From Panorpa germanica (lineage: Eukaryota > Arthropoda > Insecta > Mecoptera > Panorpidae), in the NCBI GenBank assembly GCA_963678705.1, contig OY783221.1, positions 3,782,001 to 3,846,000 on the forward strand: DNA of 64,000 nt. The letters run 5' to 3'. The translations under genes were made by a program, and so were the position numbers. Of the stretch, positions 50,576-64,000 are shown piece by piece; the first letter of the stretch is position 1, and every line of letters begins with the position of its first letter. The notes beneath the pieces were generated by a model. That model saw only the letters and a list, made by a program, of their open reading frames with translations, had not been told where the DNA came from and did not search any database.

Positions 50576-51061
50576 GTTATTTGTTTGAATTGGTTTATAT
50601 CTGCAATTGAAATATATGTAACCACGTGTAAACAAACTTATTTTAGAGGTTATGTTAGTAATTACTTGAGAAACTATAACTGTATAACTATGTTACACAG
50701 AATTAATTCTTCAACGCACCTTACTCAAAAATGAAATTGTATTTATTATTTAACACACGACAATTTATTTTTGTAACTTATCTATACAGCACACCCGGAG
50801 AATTAAATGAAGGACACAGAAGAACCAAACAAACCACACATAACCTACATTCGTAGAAAACTTCAGGGAAAAATACTAACTTCAGTTCAATTTGGTTCAA
50901 TCGTACCGCAAGCAAGGCCGACGGTTGTTTTTGTCTCTGGATTAAATAACAAATATGAGGAACAAGTTAAACAATGATAAAAGATTTACATATTTATTAA
51001 TACAATTTTGAAATAATACAATTAAAGATGGTATCATGCAATTTATGAGAAACATACAAAC

Positions 51062-51910
51062 TCATTGAGCATTATCTTCTATTAATTTCCATAATTTTGT
51101 CCTGATTTCACTTTGCGTTTCTTTACCCTTGTCATAACAAAATGGTATTAGCCTTTTATTTTTCTTATTTATAACAACTGGTAATTTATGTTAAGAAAAT
51201 AATAATATAAGAAATTTTTAAAGTCTGCTTTATGCATTACTACATAAGCAATTATAAATTAAATATATTAAAAAAGGATACAGCCTTTCACAATGTGTGG
51301 GGGAACTTCAGGGGCCCATCGTATGTTAGTTATATCTTGTGTAAGTCTTAACAGTTCATTTGACACATCATATTTTAATTTATTCTTTTTTGATTCTTTT
51401 TTTAATGATCTAAATTGCTCAGTGATTTCCTGTTCTTGCAGTGTTATTTCCTCTTCAACAACTGTTAGTTCATTTTTTATTTTATCCTAAAAATAATTGA
51501 TTAATTAAAGCAGAAATAAAATGTATTATACCACAAAAGCTATAGTAAGAAAAATACCAAATCTATGTTTAAATTTTGTACTTCTTTTTCAAGAATCATA
51601 TTTTCCTCTTGAACATTATTAATTTCTTCGGTTTGAGTTAGATCGCTTTCCTCATCTTCAAATAATATATCGTCTATATCTACAAATATATTTGTAACAT
51701 TTATAGATTGTTAAGATTACAATACATAATGTAATAATCAAAACCTTTAGATCTCTTCATAATGTTTTGAACTTCAATTTGTTTAGTCGAATTTGCTGAT
51801 ACATTGTAGTAATTATATTCGTCTGTGTCTTTAATTACTTTATATTTAACAGTTTCACAACAAAGAAATGCAGCTTCTATTATGCTTTGTAAAACCTGTT
51901 GTGTTTCCAT
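51062..51910 (-). CDS. SPC24: SPC24-like kinetochore protein
   Basis: Likely the Spc24 subunit of the Ndc80 complex, which dimerises with Spc25 and anchors microtubule-binding Ndc80/Nuf2 to the inner kinetochore. Four exons, minus strand: 51745-51910, 51558-51679, 51282-51486 and 51062-51177. GT-AG junctions with consistent phases give 202 aa, close to the roughly 200 aa usual for the family. Residues 1-55 begin METQQVLQSIIEAAF. A glutamate-rich coiled coil follows (about 57-140: EEINNVQEENMILEKE, then EEEITLQEQEIEQFRSLKKE). The C-terminal globular part has LTQDIRWAPEVPPHIVKGF and ends TKLWKLIEDNAQ, matching the Spc24 pattern of a short I-x-W segment, V-K-G and a final LW helix. Sequence conservation is low in this family, so assignment rests on that C-terminal pattern, the length and the coiled coil. 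AATAAA on the minus strand (50993-50998) is a plausible poly(A) signal. Confidence 0.75.
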
Positions 51911-52054
51911 TTTTTAATTAATTTTACATTAACAAAACTTATTTTTTTCTTATAATCGTATAAAAGAAAACCACTAGCCGTTGGATTTTGACATTTACAC
52001 CTAGTTGCTAGTTACAGTTTGATTTACAAATTGCAGTTCTACGAGGATTGAACG

Positions 52055-52092
52055 TTCGTTTGGCGTTCTCTACGACAGAAAATGGCGGGACT
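52055..52092. promoter_or_regulatory. possible E2F-type sites upstream of SPC24
   Basis: About 150-180 bp upstream of the SPC24 start codon lie TTTGGCG (52059-52065) and AATGGCGGGAC (52081-52091), resembling E2F/DP sites (TTTSGCGC type). A cell-cycle kinetochore gene is a plausible target. Short motifs can occur by chance. Confidence 0.35.
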
Positions 52093-55000
52093 TTTATATG
52101 TTTGAATCAAAAATATGTATTGTTCTTTGTACAACAATAATATAATTTTATAACAAAATATTAAATGTTTGCATTTAAAATGAATTATTTTTAAGAGGTT
52201 TACCTGACATGGGTTAAATAAATGAAAAAGTAAGCAAATATTTATTTTCTTAATTGCTGCATGCATAAGTATAGTATTTATTTTTGTATATATTTTTTCA
52301 TATTATTTATTATAATAAAATTTACAAGAGACCGATTTTCACACACTCTCTCCCAGTCGCAAAATTTATTTTCGAAATACTACAATTTATTTAAATATTA
52401 TCATCAGATATTCTCATCATTATATGATTTATACCTAATATATTTATATGAAAGATATTGTTATCTATGCATTTATTACATTACTACAGGCACATACAGG
52501 AAAATCATTCCCAAGTGGCACATTCATTAAAAATTGATACAATATATTATTATTTAATACTTAGTTTATAAACTACCTATTACTAATGATTAATAATTTT
52601 TATATAATTTCTTAAATGCCCATAACATTTATATTGCATACATTGCAATTTTTAGAATGGTTTGGAGCTAAAACCTGTAGGCCACCTTTTTATTACTGTT
52701 TAGGAGGCACTAATATTATTATATATAACATTTAAGATTGCAGTTTGGTGATATATTGAGTATACTATCTCTTTTATTTGTACAAATACTGCTTCTATTA
52801 TAAATGTTGTATGTATATATTTAACTAGGATTTTATTTAAATATTTTATATAAAATTACTATAAATAATTGGAGTTTGGTTTACTTGCAATTATTAAAAT
52901 ATTTCATTACAACTATTGAGCATTTGTAATAAGTTATTATTCATTCATAAAATTCTATGCATCACACAAATATTAAATAGAGAGCTGTAAGCTAATAATT
53001 AAAATTCTGAAGTTTTCAAAAACAGCTTTTATAATAATCATATTAACAAGGAATGTTTACATCATCCATTAAAATAAATGAAATAATAATAACATATGTA
53101 AAAACAAAATATCACTGTTGAAATTCTTTTATTAAATTGTTGGAAAAAAGTATAATATTAATAATAATAGTAAATAATTAGTTATAAACACAAGTTATTA
53201 ACAAAAAACCTTATAATTCAGAATCAAAATAATGACCTTTTAAAATCGGAGGAACAATTGTTGCCTAAATGGTAATAATCTACTATAGAATATTGCACGA
53301 CGTGAATGTTTGGAAAAGGAAAAAGATCTAAAATAAATAAGTACTATTATTGCTTTGGATGTACTGCAAATATTTACTGAAAATCCTATTTATAATATAA
53401 TTAAGTAATATTCTTTCATAAAATGGGATAATAATTAATTTTACAAACTTAACAAACAACATTCAACTCAACGTAATCAAAAAAAGTGTAATATTTCTCG
53501 TTAACAAATCCCATTTTATGTTACATACACAAATTTTAAAAAAGCCATTATTTTCATGAATATTTTCCATGCATGTACATCGAGCAGTATCATTTTCTTA
53601 CGAATTATAATCAATGTAAACCGAAGAGATGAAAATGTAAAATTAATAATATTTACTATGAGAAGTACTATCATAATATTATAACAGTACTCACCAAATT
53701 ATAACAATTAATACTATAAATGTGTTACATTGATTTTAAATTTTTTACATCTCTGATTTGCTCAATGGACAAAACATTAACATCACTCCAAATCAAATCA
53801 CATCATCCGCACTCATAACACTCACTCTTAAGCCACTTGGGAACCCCTCAACATGTCCTTCAAATATTGTTCTTTACAATTCTTATTTCCAGTCAATATA
53901 TATAGCTATCATTTTAAATCATAATATGAATAGAGATTATCATGCAAAAGAATTTTATTGCATTGCTTAATTTGGTAACAAATATTATTACTTAAGAAGT
54001 AATATTTCTTATAAATTTGTATACTTTTGCATATAAGACTCGTGTCATATATTATTTTATATGATAGCGTATTTTGGATCTAAACCATATTATCAACACT
54101 TAACAAAAATTAAATTATTTTAATATATGTACACTGTGCGATTCAGAATTGTATTAAGAGAATTAATACAACTGATCTATAAAGATACTGGGTTTTATAC
54201 AATCATATATACAAAATGTAGAAACAACTCATAAAACTAGAGTTTTACAACATTATACTAGAGTTTCATTTTTAAAGTTATTGACTATATTTTAAATAAT
54301 TATTTTAAATTTATATAAACTTAAGCAAATACAAACAAACAATCTTTAACACAATTTTAAATTATAAACAAAATATACACGAAGTGTGCTCCTTGGAATA
54401 ACAATATTATTTAGTAAATTGTATTGGCAAGTTTTATATTAAATAACAATAAAAATTACAAAAACTAATATAAAAATTTATTTAATTTCCAACGGATTGA
54501 CATATTGAGCTTGTCATGTGCATAAATTTAACAATAATTGGTTTCGTTTCTTATAAAGTATTTGAAATTAAATTAAACTTAAATTCATATTAACAAATTT
54601 TATACAATTTATAATTATTTTATATTTTGGGCACAGTGTACATGTACAGTTCTGAAATATTCATGTGAAAAATATTTTTGTTTCTTACCACTATTATTTT
54701 TTAATCAACCAAACCAAAAACAACCATCGAACCAAAATACGATAACTTGCATTAAATAAAAATTTTATCTGAATTTTTTGTGAAAATATAATATTTTCTT
54801 TTAAGAATATTTTTTTTTACTTTGTACATGATTTAATGAGAAGTGATTTGTGTGTATCTTGTAACGATCGTGTAGCATACATTGTAACATATAATATATG
54901 TTTGTAGCAGAACGATACACTGTTGTTATATTTTGTGAAACGTTATCCGTGTTTTAAATTAAACGTGTAACGTTACAAAGGACTTTATACCATGAAAAGA

Positions 55001-57263
55001 TTTCTTTACTGGGTTTAAATGTATGACATATGGGTAATGTACATCCGATACCCGCTAGTTAATTGGTAAATCACAACACATTAAAATGCGTTCCGGCGAT
55101 TCATATTCATTGTATTTCCACAAATCCCGGAATGAGATTAAATTTTATATATTTTTTTAATTACTTTCTTATTTGCATTTCAAAAAATTAAGCAGAAAAA
55201 ATTACAGAAAAATATATGTATATATTTTATAAATGAATGAATGAATGGATGAGAAAGCATGTCAAATATAATGATGGTACTGTATTTATACAATATAATA
55301 TAAAACACTATTAAGACGATTGTTTACTCGCCTTTGATTTTTTTTATATATATATATTTTAAAATCTACTAAAAATGTATGTATTATATTAATAAGAGCT
55401 AGGTCAGGGTTCGTTTCCGGGTCGTCATTGCAGATCGGTTGTCGGCCATTGCTTCTGGTGTGTTATTAGGCAGCAACTTCCATATGGATGACTGGGTACA
55501 CCATTTGGAAACCAATACACTGAGTGAAGGCGCTGGTCAATCGGAGTAAGGGTGGACTGCATACCCATACATTATCAACCGACCAATAGATATTGGGCAT
55601 TTGTTTAAGCACTAATTTATTGCAGTTCACTTAATGTCTTTCAACTTCATGTCTTTTTTACCACATGAATTCAATTTATACTACTCAGATTATTTTATAT
55701 TATATATTATTTTTTATATTATTTTAAATTGATTTCTTCATTCTAGAGCACAACCTAATGTGGCAATATATTTGCGCTTACTTCTTTTAAATTATTATAA
55801 ATTAATCACTGTTCGGAATTATTGTTCACTTTCTCACAATATGTTACTTTCAAAAAAATTTATTATTCTAGGTTTATTTGGATGGCGGAATCGAATTTAG
55901 GCAGGATAATTACTAGGGTTAAAATGGACAAGAATTTGGGTCTTTTTTTATTTACAATAACAATAATTTGTTATTATAACATAATAAAACATCAAAAGAA
56001 TCTTCTTATTTAAAAAATATTCATTTACTTAAGGTATAAAAATATGTTTTTAAATAATATTCTTTATGTAACATAATTAAGACATCGCCTTATTAAAAAA
56101 AATATATATATTACAAAAAAAATTATACAGAATAATTGGAGTATGCATTACAATATATAAACAAGCTGCAAAATCAGCAAGTTATTATTTATTTGAATGG
56201 GATTACTACTTAGAATCATTTGGCACTTTGATTAATGTTCGTTTAATTTTTTTTACATTAAAAAATAAGAGGAAGCTGTTTTATGTAATGATCAATGGAA
56301 GCACGTACATTTAACTTATTTTACAAAATAAAATCAGAGCAATTGCACTTCTCTGGCAATATGTGACAAATAGTTCAGTCTAATAATTAGTTTATTTTGG
56401 GCGGAAATAATATTGCAAAAAACAGTTGGACAGAAATTTAAAACAGCTATTATTATTATATATATAAAATTGGACATTTTTCAAATCGCCAGTGAATTTG
56501 GACTGGACGGTCAAATTTTTGAAATATTCTAAACATTTCTGAGTATATTATTTGGCGAATCCAAATTATCTGGCGGAAATTTAACAAGCAAACGGACAGA
56601 ATAAATTTATTATAAAATTTAACAAAAATAATTTGGACTTAGAGGACGCTAATTTAAATGTAGAAATATTTAAATGGCTTGGATTGAAATTGGAATAATA
56701 ATTTTGGATAGGATTTATGGACGAGTCTTTTTATTTGATATATGCTTCAGTTACTATTCGTGATATTATGAAAATTTTTGTAAATTACTTACTGAATTTT
56801 TCCATGTTTGTATTAAATTTATTTCACGATATGTTAAAATCTGCATTTCATTATTAAGTATTAATATTGATATTCGTAAAATAAGGTGTTATAAATAAAA
56901 TTTTATATATAAATCACTTATATTTTAATATTTGTCACACATTTATTTATTATTTATGATGCACTGATTTATTTACTTCACAATTATTTTTTTAAGAAAT
57001 AACTTTCTACACATCTAATTTTTTATGCACAAAATATATAATCTTTTTAATTGGCATAATGCCTTTCCACAAAATACCAATTTGTAACTTATTTTGTTAA
57101 TATTCACAATTTTTCTGTCTGAATATTATTTTAGCAGTATATTTAATAAGAGGTATTTTCATTTTAATTATTCCGCATAGATTTAATATAACAAACTGTA
57201 CGAATATGTTACTTGAAGTATATTGACAACAATAAGCCAGGGCATGTGCGCCAGCAGTGTATG
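52093..57263. other. AT-rich intergenic region
   Basis: About 5.2 kb with no convincing coding exon on either strand. It holds a SINE relative (55397-55590), simple AT and AATG tracts (near 55230-55250) and a slightly GC-richer patch (53755-53880). Its right end must include the ELL 3' UTR. Confidence 0.6.
55397..55590 (+). mobile_element. degenerate tRNA-derived SINE relative
   Basis: Contains a B-box-like GGGTTCGTTTCCGGGTC (from about 55407), then GTTATTAGGCAG and a tgaaggcgctggtcaatcgg segment. These appear in the same order as in the SINE of unit L4 (GGGTTCGATCCCCGGACC, GTTATTAGGCAG, tgaaggaggtcgtcgg). No poly-A or target duplication can be recognised, so it is an old or related copy. 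Confidence 0.5.
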
Positions 57264-60200
57264 TCAGTAGTCCATATGCATTTCCGCTTTTAATTCGTTG
57301 TCGAAATCCGTCACAAGCTTTTTGATATGTGATAGTTTATGATGAAGATATTCAAAGCGCTCTTTATTCTTATTATGCACGTCAGTACGTACTTGTAGGT
57401 TGTATTCTTTAACTATTTGCCGTTTAATTTCCTAAAACAAAAAAAGAAACTATTAAATAAATACCTCTGATGGTGAGCAATATATAGTATTCAAACATAT
57501 TTGTCCAAATCTATTCAATTTTTAAAATTGCTATAATATTATAACAACCATAATTTTAAATTATTTATAAATAAAAATGTAATGAAAGTAAATAATTGTA
57601 AATGAAGTATATTTACTAAGGCTTACTTGAGAAAGCAATGATTGAAATAAAACATGTAGAAATATAATATTTATTAATTTATCTTTAAAATAAACAGACA
57701 TTAAAATGAAAAATAAAATAGAAAAAGGATGCACGGAAAATATGAATAACTAAAAATTTACATTATATGAATCATGTCTTCATTTCAAACTATGTTACAC
57801 ACAAGTTTGAAACACAAATCTTATATAGACTTTCACTTCAGTAATTCAACTTTCACTCAGTAGGCAACAAAAAGGCCTTGTATTACCTATTACAAATTCA
57901 TGTGCAATAAGATTGTAATATAATGTCTCTATTGCTCTTTTATAAACAATTATAGTTTAACCTATTTAGACGAAACAATTGATATACTAATAAATGTATT
58001 ATTATATAATAGTTCATATTGTACTCAACAAACATAAAAACGATAAATTAAAATAGTATTGATACAAATAAAAATGTTTACCTTGTATGCTTGACATCCG
58101 CGCTCTACACTTTTCAAGCGTTCTTCAAGTTGGAGAAATTTTTGAGAGACAGAATCTACTGCATTATGGAGAGTTTTATATTCCTCGTAAAATTCATCAA
58201 AGTCTTTTTTATACATCCTACGTTGATCGATTGATGTAATCCGTTGGTATTGACTATGAATTTTAAATTATATAGTAAAATAAATATAAATTGAATCGAA
58301 GTTTTTCGCCTTTATATACTTACTGCGTATAATCAGGATCTACAGCTTCATTTAAATCAAAACTATTAATATTTCCTTCAATTTGATGTTCTCCTGAAAC
58401 ATCAGTTATCCGTTCAGCTCTATCAGCTTGACTATCAGGACTGGGAGTAACGCTTCTGTTAGTTGTAGAAGTAACCTAGTAAGAAAACAATGTTAGTGTT
58501 TTATAATTTATTCAGATACAGACTACGCTTTCCATATTCTTTGACCATTGATAGCTTACACACCTTATTCCATTTTAAATCTTCATTCTTAGTTCGTCCA
58601 TTCGTTATATCCTTATTAGTTTTTTCTTTATCATATCTAATTGGTGATGCTGAAAAGCGGTCCCCTGAAATGCCATTTTTAGCCACAATATTATCCATAG
58701 ACTTGTCTCTTACTACACCGAAACTTATTCTATTATCACTAGGTCGTCTACGAGGTGCCACCACTACAGGTTCCACATTGTCATCATCGCATGTCAGTAC
58801 ACTACCATAACCAGAGCTGCCATTTGAATTATTTGATATGTATCCCCCACGAATCTCTTCCCTGGAACGGGGATTCATATTACTAGCTTCTCGCGAATCT
58901 GTTGTAGGTCTTCTGAAATATTTAAATTGGATTTTAATTTCAAAGCTATCAATTAGAATTTACATTATTATCAAGTAATACAATTAGAAAGAGTAAAATA
59001 TCTTTGATGTACCTATAACCATTTTCTGATGGTTTATTATTACTGCTATCTGGAGGAGGTCTATTATATGGATCCGTTGCTTTTCTATAATGTGATATTC
59101 TTTGTTTCTTGGGACGAGTAGCATCATTGGAATCATAACTACTTAGTTCCCGTTTCAAACTGCTAGAGCTAATTGTTGGTGGAGGTGAACCAGGATGTAC
59201 TGAATTTGGGCTTTGCCCACTTCCTGATGATCCGCCATCACTGCTTGTCGGCGGAGTTAAATTTTGTGGTTTTTTTCTTATAGAAAAGTACAAATTATTA
59301 TTATGTCATATTTTATTAGTCAAAAATTAAAGTGCATTAAACCAACCTTTTAAGTACTTCTCTCTCTTCATCAGTGTAAAAAGGCCAATCATCGTGAACA
59401 TCATTCCAAAGATATCGAAGCAAATTGTAAGAATTGTCACGAATTTGTGATATTTGTTTAAGGACAGTAGCGATACAAGGCTTCTCTTTCTCTTTGATGC
59501 CCTCTGAAATGATAAATTGCATTGTAACATATATAAAGTTTTTTTGTGATATGAAATAAATTTAATTGTTAATACTAAACTATAACATTTATCCTAGTCT
59601 TTGAGAAACTGTTCGTGGTGGAAAAAGGTATGTAACAGGAATCTACTTCTTAGGAATCTTTTTTATTCATTTAGAATGATTTAGATTGCTTTAGTGGTCA
59701 ATTATAAAACTCTGTTTGTTCGCTAGACAAAGTTATTCTTGTTTCCAAATAAGTTGAATTGTCTCTAAGTGGTACTACAAATAATTCATACAGATATAAG
59801 TAATTAGCATTGCTGTTATAGACCCCATAGACAACTAATCGTTGATCAAACAGCTCTGCAACATTGCATTATACTTACTCTTCAATAAAACGGAAGAGAT
59901 ACACGACACTTGTTACATGTAACTACATAATTTCAACGATTAATTTTTATTTGTAATATACAGTTTTTGGGTCTAGGTTTTAATAAGAGATAATAACTTC
60001 AGCGAAAAGTTAGACCAATAGAAATTATTAAAAATTATATTAAGAATTGTTAAAAATAGTGATATAATTAAATATATTTACCTCAATAGCAATCAAATTA
60101 TATTTAAATAAATTAGTAATGTGTTAAATGATTCTATTTGTTCTTATGTCATACGACAAAATTTTAAAGAGATCTTACCATTTGAAAGACGCGTGTAAAT

Positions 60201-61090
60201 TTCTAGTTTCTTATGTGGCCTCAATGCTAGGATATGTACGAGTCGTTCTCTGCAAAACAATAACAATTTTAGGTATATGTAAGATTTTCAAAAAAGTATA
60301 TCATTTCAACTTCAGAATGCTATTTCATGCTGTTTAATTTTTTTGCAAACTTTTTTTTTATAAGTAGAACATGTTATACTGGAAAAGTAACACTATCTTC
60401 AGGAGCTCATAGTACTACATTTTCATTTTCTTTTCCATTATATATGTTTAATTATGATTTAAGTATTATTTGTATCAGATACTAACCTAATTGGCCTCTT
60501 CATGATATCTGGTTTTGCAGGTGGTTTCGGATGATTATTTACACGTGAGTGCGGGCTATTTACAGTAGGTCTATCAATACCATTATGATAACCATTTATT
60601 GTATTATTATGCTGAATTCTTTGTATCGGTGGTAATGAAGTAATGGGTTTTGGTGGAATAACACTCATCGGTGGTGGTTCACGTTTAGGAATGGAAATAG
60701 TTCGGCCTGGTATTTGTTTTACTTTAACTTTTCGACCGATATCACTTTCGTTATGTTTTATTACCCGTGCACTGCAATAGAAATATTATTTTTAATAACA
60801 ATTGTATAATCTATTAATACAATAATATATCATTATACATATTACGTTCAAACTTACCAATTATTTTTTTGCTTATTTTGAACTACAGCCATCCTATTCC
60901 TAGTTGCCTCATACACGTCGTCGTTGGCATGTATCCGCATTTTACGTGAAAGTGCCCCCAGAGAACTGAGTCGTCCATTTGTTTTCTGAACGCACTCAAA
61001 GCTACCCTGGGGGCCCTCGATGTCCGATGTTGTTGACAAACTGAAACTAAACGTACTGGGACTGGCTTGTGATGATGGTATTGACAGATG
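57264..61090 (-). CDS. ELL: ELL, RNA polymerase II elongation factor (N terminus missing)
   Basis: ELL/Su(Tpl)-type elongation factor, which suppresses Pol II pausing as part of super and little elongation complexes. Nine visible exons, minus strand: 60858-61090, 60487-60771, 60179-60249, 59347-59503, 59013-59276, 58564-58912, 58324-58475, 58082-58253 and 57264-57431. All phases agree, giving 616 codons plus stop. The ELL domain spans residues 1 to about 250: GPQGSFECVQ, MRIHANDDVYEATRNRM, ERLVHILALRPHKKLEIYTRL, and DDWPFYTDEEREVLKR. A Ser/Pro-rich middle follows (about 250-500; PPTSSDGGSSGSG, KRELSSYDS). The C-terminal occludin-like domain (about 500-616) has ITSIDQRRMYKKDFDEFYEEY and FEYLHHKLSHIKKLV. 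The first visible exon begins in phase 0 at HLSIPSS, equivalent to the GHISIP region of vertebrate ELL. The exon with the KLTDSALRA segment and the start codon must lie upstream, probably past 64,000. Confidence 0.93.
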
Positions 61091-64000
61091 CTGCAACAAA
61101 AGAAAAAAACAAATTAGCAAATAATCAGTACACAATTATTATTCTGTTAATTAAAATAGTATTGTACTAACTATTTTTGCATTTAATTAATTTTCTTTTA
61201 TATATTAGGGATATATTCATTGCTATCAAAGTCATTACAATAATAATAAAATTATTGAGTTTCAAAATACGTTATTATAGAAGAAATGTTTTAATCACAG
61301 TATTTTTAGTAATATAATATATTTTTAAAATGTAAATAAGTTAAATCAATGCTTATTTAAAAATAAAATATTGCGAAATTGATATTACCCACATCATTTT
61401 CATTTATTTAGGTTAATTATTATCTAAATATATTCAGTGCAGGTGCTAAATTTCTACTACTTATTCGGTTTTTTTAAAGTAAAACTTATAGGAATTATTA
61501 AAATAAATACTGTCGATTTTCAAATCCCCAAAATCTATGTTTATCAAATGTTTGGACATGGTCGATACAACTGTTCCGTAAGTTCAAGACTTATACATCC
61601 TGAACAAATTTATAGAACTGTTTTTTCTCAGACAGCAGAATTAGCAATAGCAGAATTTTTATTGTATTTCGACTACTGAATTTTTATAAATAAAGTAACT
61701 AAGTTTAAATGAATACAATAGTGAGAATTAATGTGTGCATTAATAAAAAAAAAATATTTTTTATATTTAATTTGTGTTATATGATTTATTCGTATACTAG
61801 ATACATGTCCTCAACAAGATACATGTACAAGTTTTACCTCCCGTCGAGCATTGGACGACGTCGCGACGCCTATGCTAAATCAATGTGTGTATATAGGAAG
61901 ACATTAAAATAGTATATAACCATATCCTATGTACAAGAATCGTGGATAATATACAAAAGAATGAAAAGAGAACTTTTATTTAGTATATATACCGAATTTA
62001 AGAAATGAATTCAGTGAAAGAATGAATAGAGATAATTTAACCAATCTAAATAGAGTGAATGAATAACGTATTGGCATAAACTGTGTCGATAAGTCGATGA
62101 AAAGTACTCGTCATTTCTAATATGTTTATATTATATTTAAACTAGAACTTATTCGTTATTGTATGTACACTTAAAATTATACTAAAAATATTACTAAACT
62201 GAATGTAAAATATCTACTATAAATATCTACTACCGATACGAAATAAATTACTATTTATAGTAGTTTCTAATGGAGATACGTACGTTAGAAATATTTGTGT
62301 AAAAATATTTTTAAACGATCACAAAAATTAACTAGTGCATTTAACATTATAAAATGTATTTGACAAACTAAAAGTTTTTGATTAGTATATATAAATATGT
62401 TTAAATTACTGTCTTTTAAAAATGGTATTTTCAGATTTAAGTACAAAATAATAAAAATCTACAGAAATAAATCCACCAAATTATAAAGAAAGAAACACTT
62501 GTTGGTTTATGTTTTAAAGATATACCTGACAATATTTTATAAAGGATTATTCTACAAGTTTTTCAATTAAAATTTGACATTAAGTATTTTATTTAATAAC
62601 AGTTTAAGAACAGTATTTATGATACCTGTAGGATTATTATAATATATATATATACAAATATAAAATAATACTTATTTTCTTTTATGTAAAATCGCGGATA
62701 TATTTTTTACCCCAGACGCGGTATTTTAATCAGAGATCTATCCCCTTCACTCCGCTACAACAATCTATTATACGACAAGAATAGAAGTATAATATATAAA
62801 CAGTAAAAACAAAAAGTATATATAGAAAAATAACCATCCAAACCAAGTTCAAACACAAAAACTACTTACAAATATTAAAATTTATTCTTGAGCATTTTTT
62901 AAAATACAAAAGAATATTAAAAATATTTTTACGGTATGGTTTTAATTAAAAATGGTTGTTTTGTTTTGTTTGTGGTAATTTTTTTTTAATAAGGCATTGT
63001 TTTTGAAACATGTATTCGAATGCTATAAGGACATTTCTTTTATAAAGTCAAAATGTAGACTGTATTCATTCATCACTGATTCGGATATATATATATATAA
63101 AACTAAAATTTGTTTATTTTTTAAATGCATGTTTAACATTAGCATTTTAAAGCATATTAATTATGTCCCAAGCCTTTTGTGAAGGTTAATTTTCGTTATA
63201 TATCTCTTAAATTCTCGTATATTGCACATGGTACATGTTATTTATGCTGTACTAGTATATGAAATGATTTAAAACGTACCTTTATATTCTCTATTGTATA
63301 TTAATGGTATACTTTAAGACTCTCTCCAGTAATTTATTATATACTTAGTGTAAAATATTTATTTAATATCTAATATATTATGAAGAATGTACTTAAATTG
63401 TATAAGACTGCAATAAGTATACATATTTACAATAAACTGAAATTATTTGCCTATATTGTAATTTAAAGTATTTTAACTCTACTAAGGTCATATTCGTATA
63501 GCTGGTTAAATTTCAATTCTTTCAAAAGCAATTAGATTTGGTATCTTGGCATAGTTTGTCGTCTGTGCGATAACTATATCGAGTCCACTGGCAACTGACA
63601 AATCTATAATACAAATATAAAAAAACCATCTTCCTTTTAATATTGTGATGTAATTTTAAACTAAATACAAATTATTAAAAATACTCTACTTTTATTATAC
63701 TATGACATACATAATACGTTCATTTAGCGAACTTCTAGACTAAAATGAAGGGAGTCGAATTTAATGAAGGTTTAATTTAAAGCTATCAGACATCCTGTAT
63801 AAACAAAACACATAGAATAATGGGGGAGATGGGGGAGACCCAGAATCAGTGATACAGTGGAGCGTACACCTCCAATGGTTAACACGTTCTATATTACTCC
63901 TACATAATATAAAATATACATTGAGAATGAGTTTGGTTTGGTTTTGACGTACAAAGTTCAAACAACTTGGAAAAACAATAACTGGAGGGCGTTTACACCT
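61091..64000 (-). other. probable ELL first intron / upstream region
   Basis: About 2.9 kb of very AT-rich DNA upstream of the first visible ELL exon, ending in a good TTTTGTTGCAG acceptor at 61091. I find no exon matching the ELL N terminus, no RNA gene and no repeat of note apart from short AT tracts. Confidence 0.5.

Noticed and set aside
58490-58810. 106-codon plus-strand frame
   Set aside because: Antisense to the ELL exon 58564-58912, which has clean splice sites and ELL homology.
63761-63961. 66-codon minus-strand frame as the missing ELL 5' exon
   Set aside because: No resemblance to the ELL N terminus (no KLTDSALRA-like segment) and no fitting splice donor.

Overview
The window looks like an insect nuclear genome. 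It is very AT-rich, has short (about 70 bp) GT-AG introns, and carries three ordinary eukaryotic genes, a Ty1/copia retrotransposon, a tRNA-derived SINE and a MITE-like DNA element. A hymenopteran would fit the base composition, but the species is not proven by the sequence.

Positions 1 to about 48,610 are a satellite-like array of about 3.82-kb units. Six full units and one cut unit run in one direction (1-23,734). At 23,733/23,734 the array flips, and one cut unit plus five full units run in the opposite direction (23,733 to about 48,455). Each unit is a rearranged, decayed copy of LARP7, the La-related protein of the 7SK snRNP. It holds broken exons resembling the La motif near its start, 2-4 tandem copies of a 326-bp sub-repeat, an AT-rich block with a 91-bp triplication, and the last two LARP7 exons (linker and C-terminal xRRM) with their intron and stop codon. 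The eleven C-terminal LARP7 fragments in the two arms converge on the inversion point, so the locus could fold into or transcribe long double-stranded RNA matching LARP7. Unit lengths (3492, 3820, 4108, 4148 bp and so on) are explained by sub-repeat number, small shared indels and one SINE. Single insertions mark individual units: a SINE in unit L4, a 375-bp MITE in R1 and a 3.77-kb copia deletion derivative with identical LTRs in R6. The right edge of the array (48,230-48,610) is a diverged version of the unit.

Right of the array lie three genes, all on the minus strand: GAR1 (H/ACA snoRNP protein, 5 coding exons), an SPC24-like kinetochore gene (4 exons, 202 aa) and ELL (RNA polymerase II elongation factor, 9 visible exons, N terminus outside the visible exons). 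Between SPC24 and ELL is about 5.2 kb of AT-rich DNA with one old SINE relative. The last 2.9 kb is probably the first intron of ELL.

GAR1, LARP7 and ELL all belong to nuclear RNA or Pol II elongation pathways, but nothing in the window shows that the neighbourhood is functional. The most unusual object is the inverted LARP7-derived array.
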